From the NCBI RefSeq assembly GCF_036688685.1, contig NZ_JAQQPS010000018.1, positions 73,716 through 137,715 on the forward strand: 64,000 nt of DNA, in the 5' to 3' direction. Under the pieces are notes generated by a model. That model was not told the origin of the DNA. It searched no databases and saw only the letters and a list, made by a program, of their open reading frames with translations. This DNA comes from JALYUM01 sp036688685 (lineage in GTDB: Bacteria > Pseudomonadota > Gammaproteobacteria > Burkholderiales > Burkholderiaceae_D). Below are positions 17,263 through 25,965 of the stretch, piece after piece (the first letter of the stretch is position 1; the number at the start of each line of letters is the position of its first letter). The translations under genes were made by a program, and so were the position numbers.

Positions 17263-18198
17263 ATGGATAATATTTTCATTCACCGCCTTGCAGATGTGAA
17301 TTCGACGTCTATTGGTAAGGGTAGTCGAATCTGGCAGTTCGTCGTCGTCATGGAAAAAGCGCAAATTGGCGCTGACTGCAATATTTGTGCTCATTGCCTG
17401 GTTGAGAATGACGTGATTGTTGGCGATCGGGTCACGTTGAAGAGTGGAGTGCAACTTTGGGACGGTCTTCGACTCGGTAATGACGTATTTGTTGGACCAA
17501 ATGTCTCGTTCACGAACGATAAATTTCCGCGTAGCCGCCATCGGCCGGAAAAATTCTTAAGAACAACAATTAATGATGGCGCATCACTAGGTGCGGGCGC
17601 GATCATCCTACCGGGAATCACAATTGGTGAAAACGCCATGGTTGCGGCAGGCGCCGTTGTTACAAGATCAGTGCCACCAAACGCAATTGTTATGGGAAAT
17701 CCGGCAAAAATTGTTGGCTATGTCGATACTTTTCCGAATAACGTGGACGCCCATTTTGACGTTCCTGCTGTTGTGGGAAGTGTGCCAACTGACGTAGGAG
17801 GTGTAACGCTTTGGCGAATGCCGAAAGTTGCTGACATTCGAGGGAGCCTATCTGTAGGGGAATTTGGAGTTAATATTCCTTTTGAAACCAAACGATACTT
17901 TGTGGTTTTTGACGTCCCAAGCGTGGAAACTCGCGGTGAGCATGCGCATCGCACTTGCCATCAATTTCTTATCTGTATCAGCGGATCATGCGAGGTTGTT
18001 GCTGACGACGGAAGAAATCGTCAGCAGTTTTTATTGAATAGCCCAGATGTAGGCATTCATCTGCCGCCGATGACCTGGGGTATCCAATACAAATACTCCA
18101 AAGGCGCCGTGTTACTGGTTTTTGCATCGCATAACTATGACGCGGCTGATTATATCCGCGATTATTCTGAGTTCAAATTATTGGTGGAGGGAAAATGA
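17263..18198 (+). CDS. WxcM-type fusion: sugar N-acyltransferase plus 3,4-ketoisomerase
   Basis: Two enzymes of one dTDP-3-amino-sugar pathway in one chain of 311 residues. Residues 1-155 are a left-handed beta-helix acyltransferase with hexapeptide repeats (for example GASLGAGAIILPGITIGENAMVAA spread over about 107-130), which would N-acetylate the 3-amino group. Residues about 165-311 are an FdtA/RmlC-like cupin with the isomerase signature RGEHAHRTCHQF, H227 and H229 corresponding to the catalytic His pair of FdtA. The predicted product with its neighbour is dTDP-Fuc3NAc or dTDP-Qui3NAc. WxcM of Xanthomonas and FdtD have the same fusion. The stop overlaps the aminotransferase ATG. Confidence 0.88.
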   Translation: MDNIFIHRLADVNSTSIGKGSRIWQFVVVMEKAQIGADCNICAHCLVENDVIVGDRVTLKSGVQLWDGLRLGNDVFVGPNVSFTNDKFPRSRHRPEKFLRTTINDGASLGAGAIILPGITIGENAMVAAGAVVTRSVPPNAIVMGNPAKIVGYVDTFPNNVDAHFDVPAVVGSVPTDVGGVTLWRMPKVADIRGSLSVGEFGVNIPFETKRYFVVFDVPSVETRGEHAHRTCHQFLICISGSCEVVADDGRNRQQFLLNSPDVGIHLPPMTWGIQYKYSKGAVLLVFASHNYDAADYIRDYSEFKLLVEGK

Positions 18199-19301
18199 TT
18201 CCGTTTCTCGATCTTAAAAAAATAAATTTAAGTTATGCGGATGAAATGCAGCAGGCTCTTAAGCGAGTACTGGACTCCGGATGGTTCGTGTTGGGGAAGG
18301 AAGTCGACTTATTTGAAAAGGAATTTGCATCATATTGTGGCGCCGACCACGCTATAGGTGTTGCCAATGGATTAGACGCAATTTTTCTAATCCTTAAGGC
18401 TTATGGAGTTGGCCCAGGCGACGAAGTGATTGTTCCTAGCAATACGTATATTGCAACGTGGCTCGCGGCGACGCAATGTGGCGCAGTCCCGGTCCCGGTT
18501 GAGCCTGATGCGATGACTTACAACATAGATCCAGCGAAAATTGAGAGTGCAATTACGTCACGTACCAAGGCTATCATTGCAGTTCACCTTTATGGTCAGG
18601 CTGCTGATATGGATCCAATTAACGACGTTGCCCGCCGGTTCGGCATCAAAGTAATTGAGGACTGCGCGCAGGCGCACGGGGCACGCTACAAAGGGCGCCG
18701 TGTTGGTAGCCTCGGTGATTCTGCCGCATTCAGCTTTTATCCAGGTAAAAATTTAGGCGCATTGGGTGACGGTGGCGCGGTTACAACCGACGATAGTCAG
18801 TTGGCGGAATCATTGCGTGCTCTGCGCAACTATGGCTCAAAGGTCAAGTACCACAACGAGTTTTTGGGTTTTAACTCGAGGTTGGATGAACTGCAAGCTG
18901 CATTTCTTCGTGTAAAGCTTGGCAAACTCGATAGCGAGAATTCGAGACGACAGGAAATTGCGCGCGTCTATAGTGCAGGTTTATCGGAGTTGGCCAACTT
19001 GGTTTTGCCAGATTCGCCCGAATGGGCCGAGCCAGTATGGCACCTTTATGTGATTCGTCACGCAAAACGCGACCAATTAGCTCAAAAATTAAATGCAGCT
19101 GGTATTGGAACCGTAATTCACTACCCGGTTCCTCCCCATCTGCAGCCTTGCTACGGCAGTATGAATTTGTGCGAAGGTAGCTTTCCGATATCCGAAAGCA
19201 TGCACAATCAGGTACTAAGCATTCCTATGGGCCCAACAATGACGGACGAGGACGCCAACAGGGTAGTTGATATTATTCACGGCGTAGTCGACGGATTATA
19301 G
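18195..19301 (+). CDS. PLP sugar aminotransferase, DegT/DnrJ/EryC1 family, FdtB-like
   Basis: Transfers an amino group, usually from glutamate, to the 3-keto carbon of dTDP-3-keto-6-deoxyhexose. 368 residues. Lys185 in FYPGKNLGALGDGG is the PLP-binding lysine, and EDCAQAHGA (155-163) carries the ring-contacting Asp. The start is overlapped by the WxcM-type gene (ATGA) and preceded by GGTGGAGG, so isomerase/acetyltransferase and aminotransferase are made together. Pairing with an FdtA-type isomerase points to the 3-position rather than the 4-position. Confidence 0.9.
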   Translation: MIPFLDLKKINLSYADEMQQALKRVLDSGWFVLGKEVDLFEKEFASYCGADHAIGVANGLDAIFLILKAYGVGPGDEVIVPSNTYIATWLAATQCGAVPVPVEPDAMTYNIDPAKIESAITSRTKAIIAVHLYGQAADMDPINDVARRFGIKVIEDCAQAHGARYKGRRVGSLGDSAAFSFYPGKNLGALGDGGAVTTDDSQLAESLRALRNYGSKVKYHNEFLGFNSRLDELQAAFLRVKLGKLDSENSRRQEIARVYSAGLSELANLVLPDSPEWAEPVWHLYVIRHAKRDQLAQKLNAAGIGTVIHYPVPPHLQPCYGSMNLCEGSFPISESMHNQVLSIPMGPTMTDEDANRVVDIIHGVVDGL

Positions 19302-20546
19302 ATGGGAGCGGTTAAATCTACCGTCCTCAATGCTGCGGCAATCATTATTCGTCTCGCTACCGGGTTGGCCCTAAACAAAGTTCTTGCAATATTTGTCGGG
19401 CCTAGCGGTTACGCGATCATTGGTCAATTTCAGAGTTTCATTGGTATTGGTGCTGCGTTCGCGAGTGGTGGTATAAATACCGGTGTAACTAAGTACACTG
19501 CGGAAAATAGCGATACGGGTGAATTGCAGCTGGCTCTATGGAGTACAGCATTCATATTATCTACAGCCGCTGCTGCATCGCTTGGTGCAGCAGCAATATT
19601 TTTTCGTGTTGAGCTAGCGATATGGTTTCTAAAAGATAAGCAATACGCGTACTTGTTTATTTGGTTCGGATTGACTTTGGTTTTTCTTGTTTGGAATGGG
19701 CTGATTCTGGCCGTATTAAACGGTAAAAAGGAGTTACGTCGGTTTATCACCATTGGTGTTGTGGGCAGCGTTATTGGACTTGCTGTTTCTGCAGTGTTGG
19801 TCATGGCGTTTGGGTTGCCGGGCGCAATGGCAGCGCTTGTCATTAGTCCTGTAGCCACCTTTTTCGTAGCGATATTGATGTGTTGGACGCAGCCATGGTT
19901 CAAGCCAAGATCGTTTCTGACGAATTTCAGTCGACTCCACGCAAGATTACTCAGCGGGTTCGTGTTAATGGCGCTCGTGTCAGCAATAGCCGCGCCTCTT
20001 ACACAAATGGTGATTCGTGACTTGTTGTTATCGAAATTCGGACTAGATGCGGCCGGCTATTGGCAAGCTATGAGTAGAATTAGCGACATGTACTTAATGG
20101 TGGTTACTGCTGCGCTCTCCTTTTACTACTTGCCACGTCTATCAGAGATCAGTAACGGACAAGAACTCCGCAGAGAAATTCTCAAAGCATACGCTGTTTT
20201 GCTTCCTACACTTATTTTTTCAGTCTGCGTAATTTACTACATGCGCGCTTTTGTCACTGAGACACTGTTTAGCAAAGAATTCATTCCTGTTAAGGAGCTG
20301 TTTTTTTGGCAGCTTGTAGGTGATGTAATGAAAATTGGAAGCTGGTTATTGGCTTTCATCATGATCGCCAGAGCGATGACAGTAAAATATATTGTGTCGG
20401 AAGTCTGTTTTAATTTTAGTCTGATTGGACTGACAATATTTTTTACAAATAAAATGGGACTTGAGGGAGCTGTTTTTGCATTCGCAGTGAATTACTTAAT
20501 TTATTGGTTTGCGATGTATGTGGTTTGTAGAAAAAATTTAACTTGA
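19302..20546 (+). CDS. wzx: Lipid-linked oligosaccharide flippase, Wzx-like
   Basis: 414-residue polytopic membrane protein with about 12 predicted helices, of the polysaccharide transporter (MOP) superfamily. The N-terminus (residues 10-60, including VLAIFVGPSGYAIIGQFQSF) is typical of O-antigen translocases that move undecaprenyl-PP-linked repeat units across the inner membrane. It follows the aminotransferase gene directly, with no gap. Assignment rests on topology, composition and locus context rather than catalytic motifs, which this family lacks. Confidence 0.82.
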   Translation: MGAVKSTVLNAAAIIIRLATGLALNKVLAIFVGPSGYAIIGQFQSFIGIGAAFASGGINTGVTKYTAENSDTGELQLALWSTAFILSTAAAASLGAAAIFFRVELAIWFLKDKQYAYLFIWFGLTLVFLVWNGLILAVLNGKKELRRFITIGVVGSVIGLAVSAVLVMAFGLPGAMAALVISPVATFFVAILMCWTQPWFKPRSFLTNFSRLHARLLSGFVLMALVSAIAAPLTQMVIRDLLLSKFGLDAAGYWQAMSRISDMYLMVVTAALSFYYLPRLSEISNGQELRREILKAYAVLLPTLIFSVCVIYYMRAFVTETLFSKEFIPVKELFFWQLVGDVMKIGSWLLAFIMIARAMTVKYIVSEVCFNFSLIGLTIFFTNKMGLEGAVFAFAVNYLIYWFAMYVVCRKNLT

Positions 20547-20672
20547 TGCTCAATTAAGACGCACCACTATTAATTTGATGTTCTTAATGTTTATATTAAA
20601 CCACCATTGGTTGAAATATTGCTCCTTCATGTTTATATTTAATATTATTAAGTTTAACCGAAAGTCGTAGTG

Positions 20673-21776
20673 ATGAAAATTCTCATTCCAGTCGCCACAT
20701 TTGAACGTGGCGGCGGTTTCCGTGTACTTGCAGAGCTGGCGAGCCGCTGGGTAGACGCAGGTCATTCCGTTGACTTTTTAGTTGATGCCCGCTCTGCTGA
20801 TCCATATTTCCCAACTGATGCAAATATTATACGATTCGATAAGAATGGTAACACTGTTGATCAGGGATCTGCACAGAAGGGATTTAAAAAGTCTGGTAAC
20901 GGTGCTGAGATTTTTATCGGTATGTTTCGCGCTGTTCGAAAATCTGGTGCCGAGTACGATGTGATTCTTGCCAATCATTCGTTCACGGCCTTGCCCATTG
21001 CTTTAGCCGGGACTGGTGCCGCAAAAAAATGGTACTACGTGCAGGCGTATGAACCGGAATATTACAGCTTCACGCCAGGCTGGCGCGGACGAGTGCTGCA
21101 AGCGTATTCGGCGTTAAGCTATCTGTTACCGCTGCGGCAAGTTGCGAATGCGCCAATTTATATCGGGTATCGCGGAATCCGCGCCGACGTCTGGATCCCG
21201 CCAGGACTCGACCTTGATTTGTTCAAACGACGGGAAATAGAACCTTCGTTTCTAGAAGGAAAGACTATTGTGATCGGCACGATAGGACGTCATGAAAAGA
21301 CAAAAGGTACCGTTGATGTCCTGAAGGCTTTCGAAATTCTTGCGGCTGACAATTCCTTTATTCGCCTTCGCGTTGCTTTTGGAAATTTGCCTGAAGGATG
21401 GTCCCATCCGCAGGCCGAGATTGTTTATCCGGACGGCGATACTGCCCTTGCCGAATATTATCGAGAGGTCGATATTCTGGTTGCTGCGGGAACCGTGCAG
21501 CATGGTGCGTGTCACTACCCCGTGCTGGAAGCAATGGCAAGTGGTACCCCTGTTATAACGACGGGTTACCTTCCGGCGGACTCGAGCAATTCTTGGATTG
21601 TTCCCGTGAACAACCCCGAGGCAATCGCTAACGCTGTAAGGTCGATTGCGGCGCAGACGCCAGTAGCACTCAAGGCAACGTTGGACGCTGCCGAATCGGC
21701 AATTGGTCCATTTGGTTGGACCAGTGTGGCGGCTGACTTTTTGAACTTGTTGACCGTCCGCAACTGCGGCAAGTAA
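20673..21776 (+). CDS. Glycosyltransferase, GT4/GT1-like GT-B fold
   Basis: 367-residue cytoplasmic transferase. The C-terminal donor domain has IGRHEKTKGTVDVLKAFE (about 210-227) and the E-x7-E-like segment HYPVLEAMASGTPVITT near 280-296, the usual nucleotide-sugar binding region of GT4 enzymes. The N-terminal acceptor domain begins KILIPVATFERGGGFRVL. ATG at 20673 is preferred to the GTG three bases earlier. A 120-base, very AT-rich gap separates it from wzx and could hold an internal promoter. Donor and acceptor sugars cannot be read. Confidence 0.85.
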   Translation: MKILIPVATFERGGGFRVLAELASRWVDAGHSVDFLVDARSADPYFPTDANIIRFDKNGNTVDQGSAQKGFKKSGNGAEIFIGMFRAVRKSGAEYDVILANHSFTALPIALAGTGAAKKWYYVQAYEPEYYSFTPGWRGRVLQAYSALSYLLPLRQVANAPIYIGYRGIRADVWIPPGLDLDLFKRREIEPSFLEGKTIVIGTIGRHEKTKGTVDVLKAFEILAADNSFIRLRVAFGNLPEGWSHPQAEIVYPDGDTALAEYYREVDILVAAGTVQHGACHYPVLEAMASGTPVITTGYLPADSSNSWIVPVNNPEAIANAVRSIAAQTPVALKATLDAAESAIGPFGWTSVAADFLNLLTVRNCGK

Positions 21777-21790
21777 TTGGCGCCTAAATA

Positions 21791-22870
21791 ATGTGGCTTT
21801 ACTTACTTCTTGTTCTCCCCGCACTTACTGCCTATTTATTAAATAGTGAGATGTCGCGCACATCGAGGTTATTTGTGTGGGCGGGTACCGTTGTATTGAC
21901 TTGCTGGCTGATGCCGATCGGGAGTCGTGACTATACGACTTATCTGCGGGATTTCATCGATATCGGCCAGGTTGGTTTTCTGGAAGCCGTCGGTCAGGAT
22001 CCGCTCTATGGTGGTGCAGTATGGTTATTTAGTAACTTCGGTGTTTCCGGCGAGGTATTTTATGCGGCATTTAGTGCATTGGGGCTTTGGATAAAACTTG
22101 GTGCGTTGTGCCGACTCAGCGGAAATAAAACGATCGTAATTTTGCTTTACGTTGCGTCTTATTTCTTCCTACATGACTTTACGCAAATTCGCGCCGGATT
22201 GGCAATTGGCATTTGGATGTATGCGCTCTCTAATATCGAGAAGGATCGCCGACGATATTATTTGTTAACGGCGCTTGCATCGCTAATCCATGTGCAGGCC
22301 GCGATTGGTTTTCTTGTTCCCGGCATTTTATATATGACCAGATCACGCAGGGGACGATTAATCTTCAGCGGTTTTGTGGCTCTTATTGTTGCATTGGCTG
22401 CTACAAGTATTTTTGACGAATTAGGATATGCTGTGTTGGCTGCAATTCCTGACCCGCGCACTGCTATTTATTTGAAGCTGGCTGCGGAAGGTATTTGGGA
22501 TCGGCCCAACCCATATAGTTTTCTCAGTATGCTTGCTCTAGCGACTTCGTTAATTGGGTTGCATTTTAGGCGTTGTGAGGTTGTTGAGGATGAGGCAGTA
22601 ATGACGCGCTACGGTGTATCCGATGCAGTCTTTTGCGCGCTTCTTCTTGGTGTTTGTGCATTAACGGTTCTTTCATCCGTTTCTGTTGCAGCATTTCGTA
22701 TAAGTGAGCATTTTTTCGCGCTTTTGCCCTTGGGGGTATGGCTCGCGTCACTGAGGTCATCTAGCCAAAAAATCGCCCACATTGTGTTGCTTCTGCTTGC
22801 GGGAATGTTTTCCTTTCTTTTTATATTTTATAGTCCATATTTGCTGGACCCGTCGATCGGTGCCGAATGA
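21791..22870 (+). CDS. wzy: Polysaccharide polymerase, EpsG/Wzy-like
   Basis: 359-residue membrane protein with about ten helices and the EpsG-family signatures: an early DYTTYLRDF in the first periplasmic loop (about 50-58), and FLHDFTQIRAGLAIGIWMY in the middle. It would polymerise repeat units on the periplasmic face, with the Wzz-type protein setting length. It ends in an ATGA overlap with the following GT2 gene. It is the only polymerase candidate in the cluster, which supports the call. Confidence 0.83.
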   Translation: MWLYLLLVLPALTAYLLNSEMSRTSRLFVWAGTVVLTCWLMPIGSRDYTTYLRDFIDIGQVGFLEAVGQDPLYGGAVWLFSNFGVSGEVFYAAFSALGLWIKLGALCRLSGNKTIVILLYVASYFFLHDFTQIRAGLAIGIWMYALSNIEKDRRRYYLLTALASLIHVQAAIGFLVPGILYMTRSRRGRLIFSGFVALIVALAATSIFDELGYAVLAAIPDPRTAIYLKLAAEGIWDRPNPYSFLSMLALATSLIGLHFRRCEVVEDEAVMTRYGVSDAVFCALLLGVCALTVLSSVSVAAFRISEHFFALLPLGVWLASLRSSSQKIAHIVLLLLAGMFSFLFIFYSPYLLDPSIGAE

Positions 22871-23796
22871 ACAGTACTCTGAAAACACCTTTGACTGCCG
22901 TAATCCTCGCTACCTATAATGGTGAAAAGTTTTTGCCTGAGCAGTTAGCATCTTTGTCGAATCAGAGTCGAAAAATTGATATTCTTATCCTTCGTGACGA
23001 CGGCTCGAATGATAATTCTGTAGCGATTGTACAAACGTGGGCCCGGAAGGAAGGAGTGATTTTGCAGGAGCTGGATGGACCGCGGCTCGGGCCAGCGCGC
23101 AGTTTCCTTTATGCTGTCCGACACGCGATTGAGGCAGACATCTATTTTTTTTGCGATCAAGACGATTTTTGGGAGCCAGGAAAAATTGAACTGGCCGTAA
23201 AAGCGCTTGGTTCCGATCGAGATGCCATGCCGGCGCTGTATGCGTCAAGGCTTCGCGTGGTCGACGAAAATCTCAATGCAATCCGGCTTTCGACTTTGCC
23301 CTCAAATCTTTCATTTGCTAGCGCCGCGTGCGAGAGCCTGTTGACAGGTTGCACGCTGGCGTTTAACCACTCATTTAGGTTGCTGGTGGCCAAAGGGATG
23401 CCACAACATGCGATAATGCACGATTGGTGGTGTTATCTGATTGCTACTGGGTGCGTGAATGCAAGGCTGTGTTTTGACTCCGCACCGACTCTTCAATACA
23501 GGCAGCATGGGTCGAATGCAATCGGCGCAGGCCCTACTGGATTTGCTGCTATGCGCATGAGAGTCCGTACCCTGTTCAGCGCCGGAAGTTCAATTCGTTC
23601 GAAACAGCTATCGGATTTTTCTGAAATATACGGAGCTCTATTGCGTCCGGAATCTCGTTATATCCTCGCCGCGTTGCTGCGAGCGAAATGTAGTGTTTGG
23701 AGACGGGTATTATTGGCGTTTTCAATTCCTATTTCGCGCCAGTCAACCCTGCTTACTCTGACTACTCGTTTTGCCATATTCACGAACCGATTTTAA
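22867..23796 (+). CDS. Glycosyltransferase family 2
   Basis: 309-residue GT-A fold transferase. The N-terminus LTAVILATYNGEKFLPEQL is classical for GT2; metal and nucleotide contacts are RDDGS (43-47) and the DQDD motif (97-100). The DQDD variant followed by FW is frequent among rhamnosyltransferase-like enzymes, so dTDP-L-rhamnose made by the rml genes in this window is a plausible donor, but this is inference. It overlaps the polymerase stop codon and ends five bases before the WbsX-type gene. Confidence 0.88.
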   Translation: MNSTLKTPLTAVILATYNGEKFLPEQLASLSNQSRKIDILILRDDGSNDNSVAIVQTWARKEGVILQELDGPRLGPARSFLYAVRHAIEADIYFFCDQDDFWEPGKIELAVKALGSDRDAMPALYASRLRVVDENLNAIRLSTLPSNLSFASAACESLLTGCTLAFNHSFRLLVAKGMPQHAIMHDWWCYLIATGCVNARLCFDSAPTLQYRQHGSNAIGAGPTGFAAMRMRVRTLFSAGSSIRSKQLSDFSEIYGALLRPESRYILAALLRAKCSVWRRVLLAFSIPISRQSTLLTLTTRFAIFTNRF

Positions 23797-23800
23797 AATT

Positions 23801-24922
23801 ATGTCTACTCCGCAGTATTTCTTCTCTTTTTTTCCGCAGTTCAACCCTGATCCGATTAATGATAAAGCTTGGGGGGCTGGATTTACGGACTGGGATCTGA
23901 TTCGTGCTTTGCCAGAAACTCAGCGTTCATCCTTTATCCCAGAAAGGGGCTATTACGATCCAAGTTCGCGTGAATATTTGCGGACATTAGCTGACGATCT
24001 TCGTGCGCTGCCTTTGTCGAACGCTGGAGTCATGGTCTATCATTATCATTTCGATGGGGTTTCGGCGCTCGGGGGATTCGAGCGGCAGTTGTTAGCGCAA
24101 CCGGATGTGGAGATTCCATTTTTCCTTTGCTGGGCAAATGAGACTTGGACTAAGCGGTGGATTGGACAACCAGGTGATGTGTTGGTTGAACAAACTCACC
24201 GGCCAGTGAAAGAAATGATTGCTGAGCACGCGGCGTATCTAGCACGTTTTTTCTGCCTTCCCCATTATCACTGCGTTGGTGGTCGTCCATTATTTATTAT
24301 CTATAACGCGCAGGCGAGTAAATCATTGCCCGAGGTAATATCTATTTACCGTGATGAGTTCGCCAAACTCGGTCATAATCCGCTGATTGGTGCTTGTATC
24401 TCCTACCCTCAATCTCCTGCGCAACTGCAACCTTATGATTTTGGATGCGAATTTCAACCTCGTTTCTTTTTTAACCACAAGGTTTCGTCATTGCTTAGTA
24501 ACTTGCTTGTTCCGGCTAAAGCTAAGTTTCCAAAAATATTCGAGTGGATTGGCTCGCAACGCCAGCGTCTATTGGTGAAGGACGGATCTCGCCAATTTAG
24601 GTATGGCGATTATATCGATGCGATCTCCAGCGGGAGAATTGAGTCCTCTTTGCGCGCTAGTACTGGGACATTTCCATTAATGCGCTCTTCGTTTTTGTCT
24701 TGGAATAATGTTCCACGTTATCGACTAAATCGAACGGAAGTTACGCACGATGGTATTTCTGAAGAGTCGCTTGAAGTGCTGCGGAAAATTAATTCGGATG
24801 CTGGTTTGCCCGTTTTGATTAATTCCTGGAATGAGTGGAGTGAAGGGGCAGCGATCGAGTTGGGTCAGCGCAACAATTTGTTTCGCCATTCTTTCTTGCA
24901 AGTATTGAGCCGAGCATCATGA
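23801..24922 (+). CDS. WbsX-type glycosyltransferase with GH99-like domain
   Basis: 373 residues of the WbsX family (glycosyltransferase with a glycoside hydrolase 99-like TIM barrel). Typical signs: the N-terminal FFPQFNPDPINDKAWGAGFTDW variant spread over residues 8-29, GVMVYHYHFDG near 78-88, FLCWANETWTKRW (about 108-120) and the C-terminal NSWNEWSEGAAIELG near 343-357. The ATG at 23801 fits the family N-terminus better than an upstream TTG. WbsX proteins occur in O-antigen loci; their exact reaction is not established. It lies between two GT2 genes. Confidence 0.85.
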   Translation: MSTPQYFFSFFPQFNPDPINDKAWGAGFTDWDLIRALPETQRSSFIPERGYYDPSSREYLRTLADDLRALPLSNAGVMVYHYHFDGVSALGGFERQLLAQPDVEIPFFLCWANETWTKRWIGQPGDVLVEQTHRPVKEMIAEHAAYLARFFCLPHYHCVGGRPLFIIYNAQASKSLPEVISIYRDEFAKLGHNPLIGACISYPQSPAQLQPYDFGCEFQPRFFFNHKVSSLLSNLLVPAKAKFPKIFEWIGSQRQRLLVKDGSRQFRYGDYIDAISSGRIESSLRASTGTFPLMRSSFLSWNNVPRYRLNRTEVTHDGISEESLEVLRKINSDAGLPVLINSWNEWSEGAAIELGQRNNLFRHSFLQVLSRAS

Positions 24923-24982
24923 ACTTGCGTTTTTTTATTTTCCGACTTATTGGAAATTCGTTTAGATAGTTTGGGACGTTGA

Positions 24983-25903
24983 ATGAATGATAAATCTTTT
25001 TCAGTGCCTTCTGTCGCAGTGTTACTTGCCGCATTTAATGGAATTCGTTGGCTCGGCGAGCAATTGGATAGCATATTGGCCCAACAGGGCGTGAAGGTTA
25101 CGGTTTACATTAGTGTTGATCTTTCACTTGATGGCACTGAGGAGTGGGTTGAAAAACGGGCAATTGGTGACGGCAGGGTAGTTATTCTTCCGCACGGAAT
25201 GAAGTTCGGAGGGGCCTCCCCAAATTTTTTGCGGCTCTTTCGTGATGTGAACTTGGGCGGGTATGACTACGTTAGTTTGGCTGATCAAGACGACATATGG
25301 CTACCTAACAAGCTCTCACGCGCCGTCTCGATTCTTTCTGAACGGAGCATAGATGCTTACTCAAGTAATGTTATTGCCTTCTGGCCTGATGGGCGCAGGG
25401 CTCTGATCAAGAAATGTCATCCGCAGGTTCGTTGGGACTTTTTATTTGAGGCTGCCGGGCCTGGTTGTACTTATGTTTTGACGAATGCGTTCGCAACGGA
25501 TTTTCAGAATTTAGTTCTGGGAAATTGGGATCGGGTACAGAATGTCGGGTTGCACGATTGGTTGATCTACGCCTTCGCGAGGGCGAACAACTTTCAATGG
25601 TTTATCGACGAACAAGCGAATATGTTATATCGTCAGCATGCGGAAAACCAGGTTGGTGTCAATTCTGGACTAAAGGCATTTCTCCACCGTGTGCGCAAAG
25701 TTACTGGAGGATGGGCAATTGGACAGGCGGCGCTCATTGCTGAAATCGTTGGCGTGGATAAGCATCCTTTTATTCTACGTTGGACCAGTAACGGCCGCAT
25801 CGGGATGTTATGGCTCGCTGTCAACGGTGCTAAGTGCCGCAGGAGGTGGTCGGAACGTTGGCTATTTAGCTTGTCGTGTTTGATTATGTTTGTTCGGTAT
25901 TAG
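24983..25903 (+). CDS. Glycosyltransferase family 2, second copy type
   Basis: 306-residue GT2 enzyme related in layout to the GT2 encoded at 22.9 kb: VAVLLAAFNGIRWLGEQLDSI at the N-terminus read over 11-31, then DQDD at 101-104 followed by IWLPNK. The first acidic motif is degenerate (SVDLSLDGT at 44-52 instead of the usual DDGS), which may shift nucleotide contacts. It probably adds another residue, perhaps rhamnose, to the repeat unit. It has a 60-base AT-rich gap on each side. Confidence 0.85.
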   Translation: MNDKSFSVPSVAVLLAAFNGIRWLGEQLDSILAQQGVKVTVYISVDLSLDGTEEWVEKRAIGDGRVVILPHGMKFGGASPNFLRLFRDVNLGGYDYVSLADQDDIWLPNKLSRAVSILSERSIDAYSSNVIAFWPDGRRALIKKCHPQVRWDFLFEAAGPGCTYVLTNAFATDFQNLVLGNWDRVQNVGLHDWLIYAFARANNFQWFIDEQANMLYRQHAENQVGVNSGLKAFLHRVRKVTGGWAIGQAALIAEIVGVDKHPFILRWTSNGRIGMLWLAVNGAKCRRRWSERWLFSLSCLIMFVRY

Positions 25904-25965
25904 TTGCTAGAGAAATTTATGATGTTCTGTTACCAATATAAAAATTCGATGTTTGGATTGGCGCC

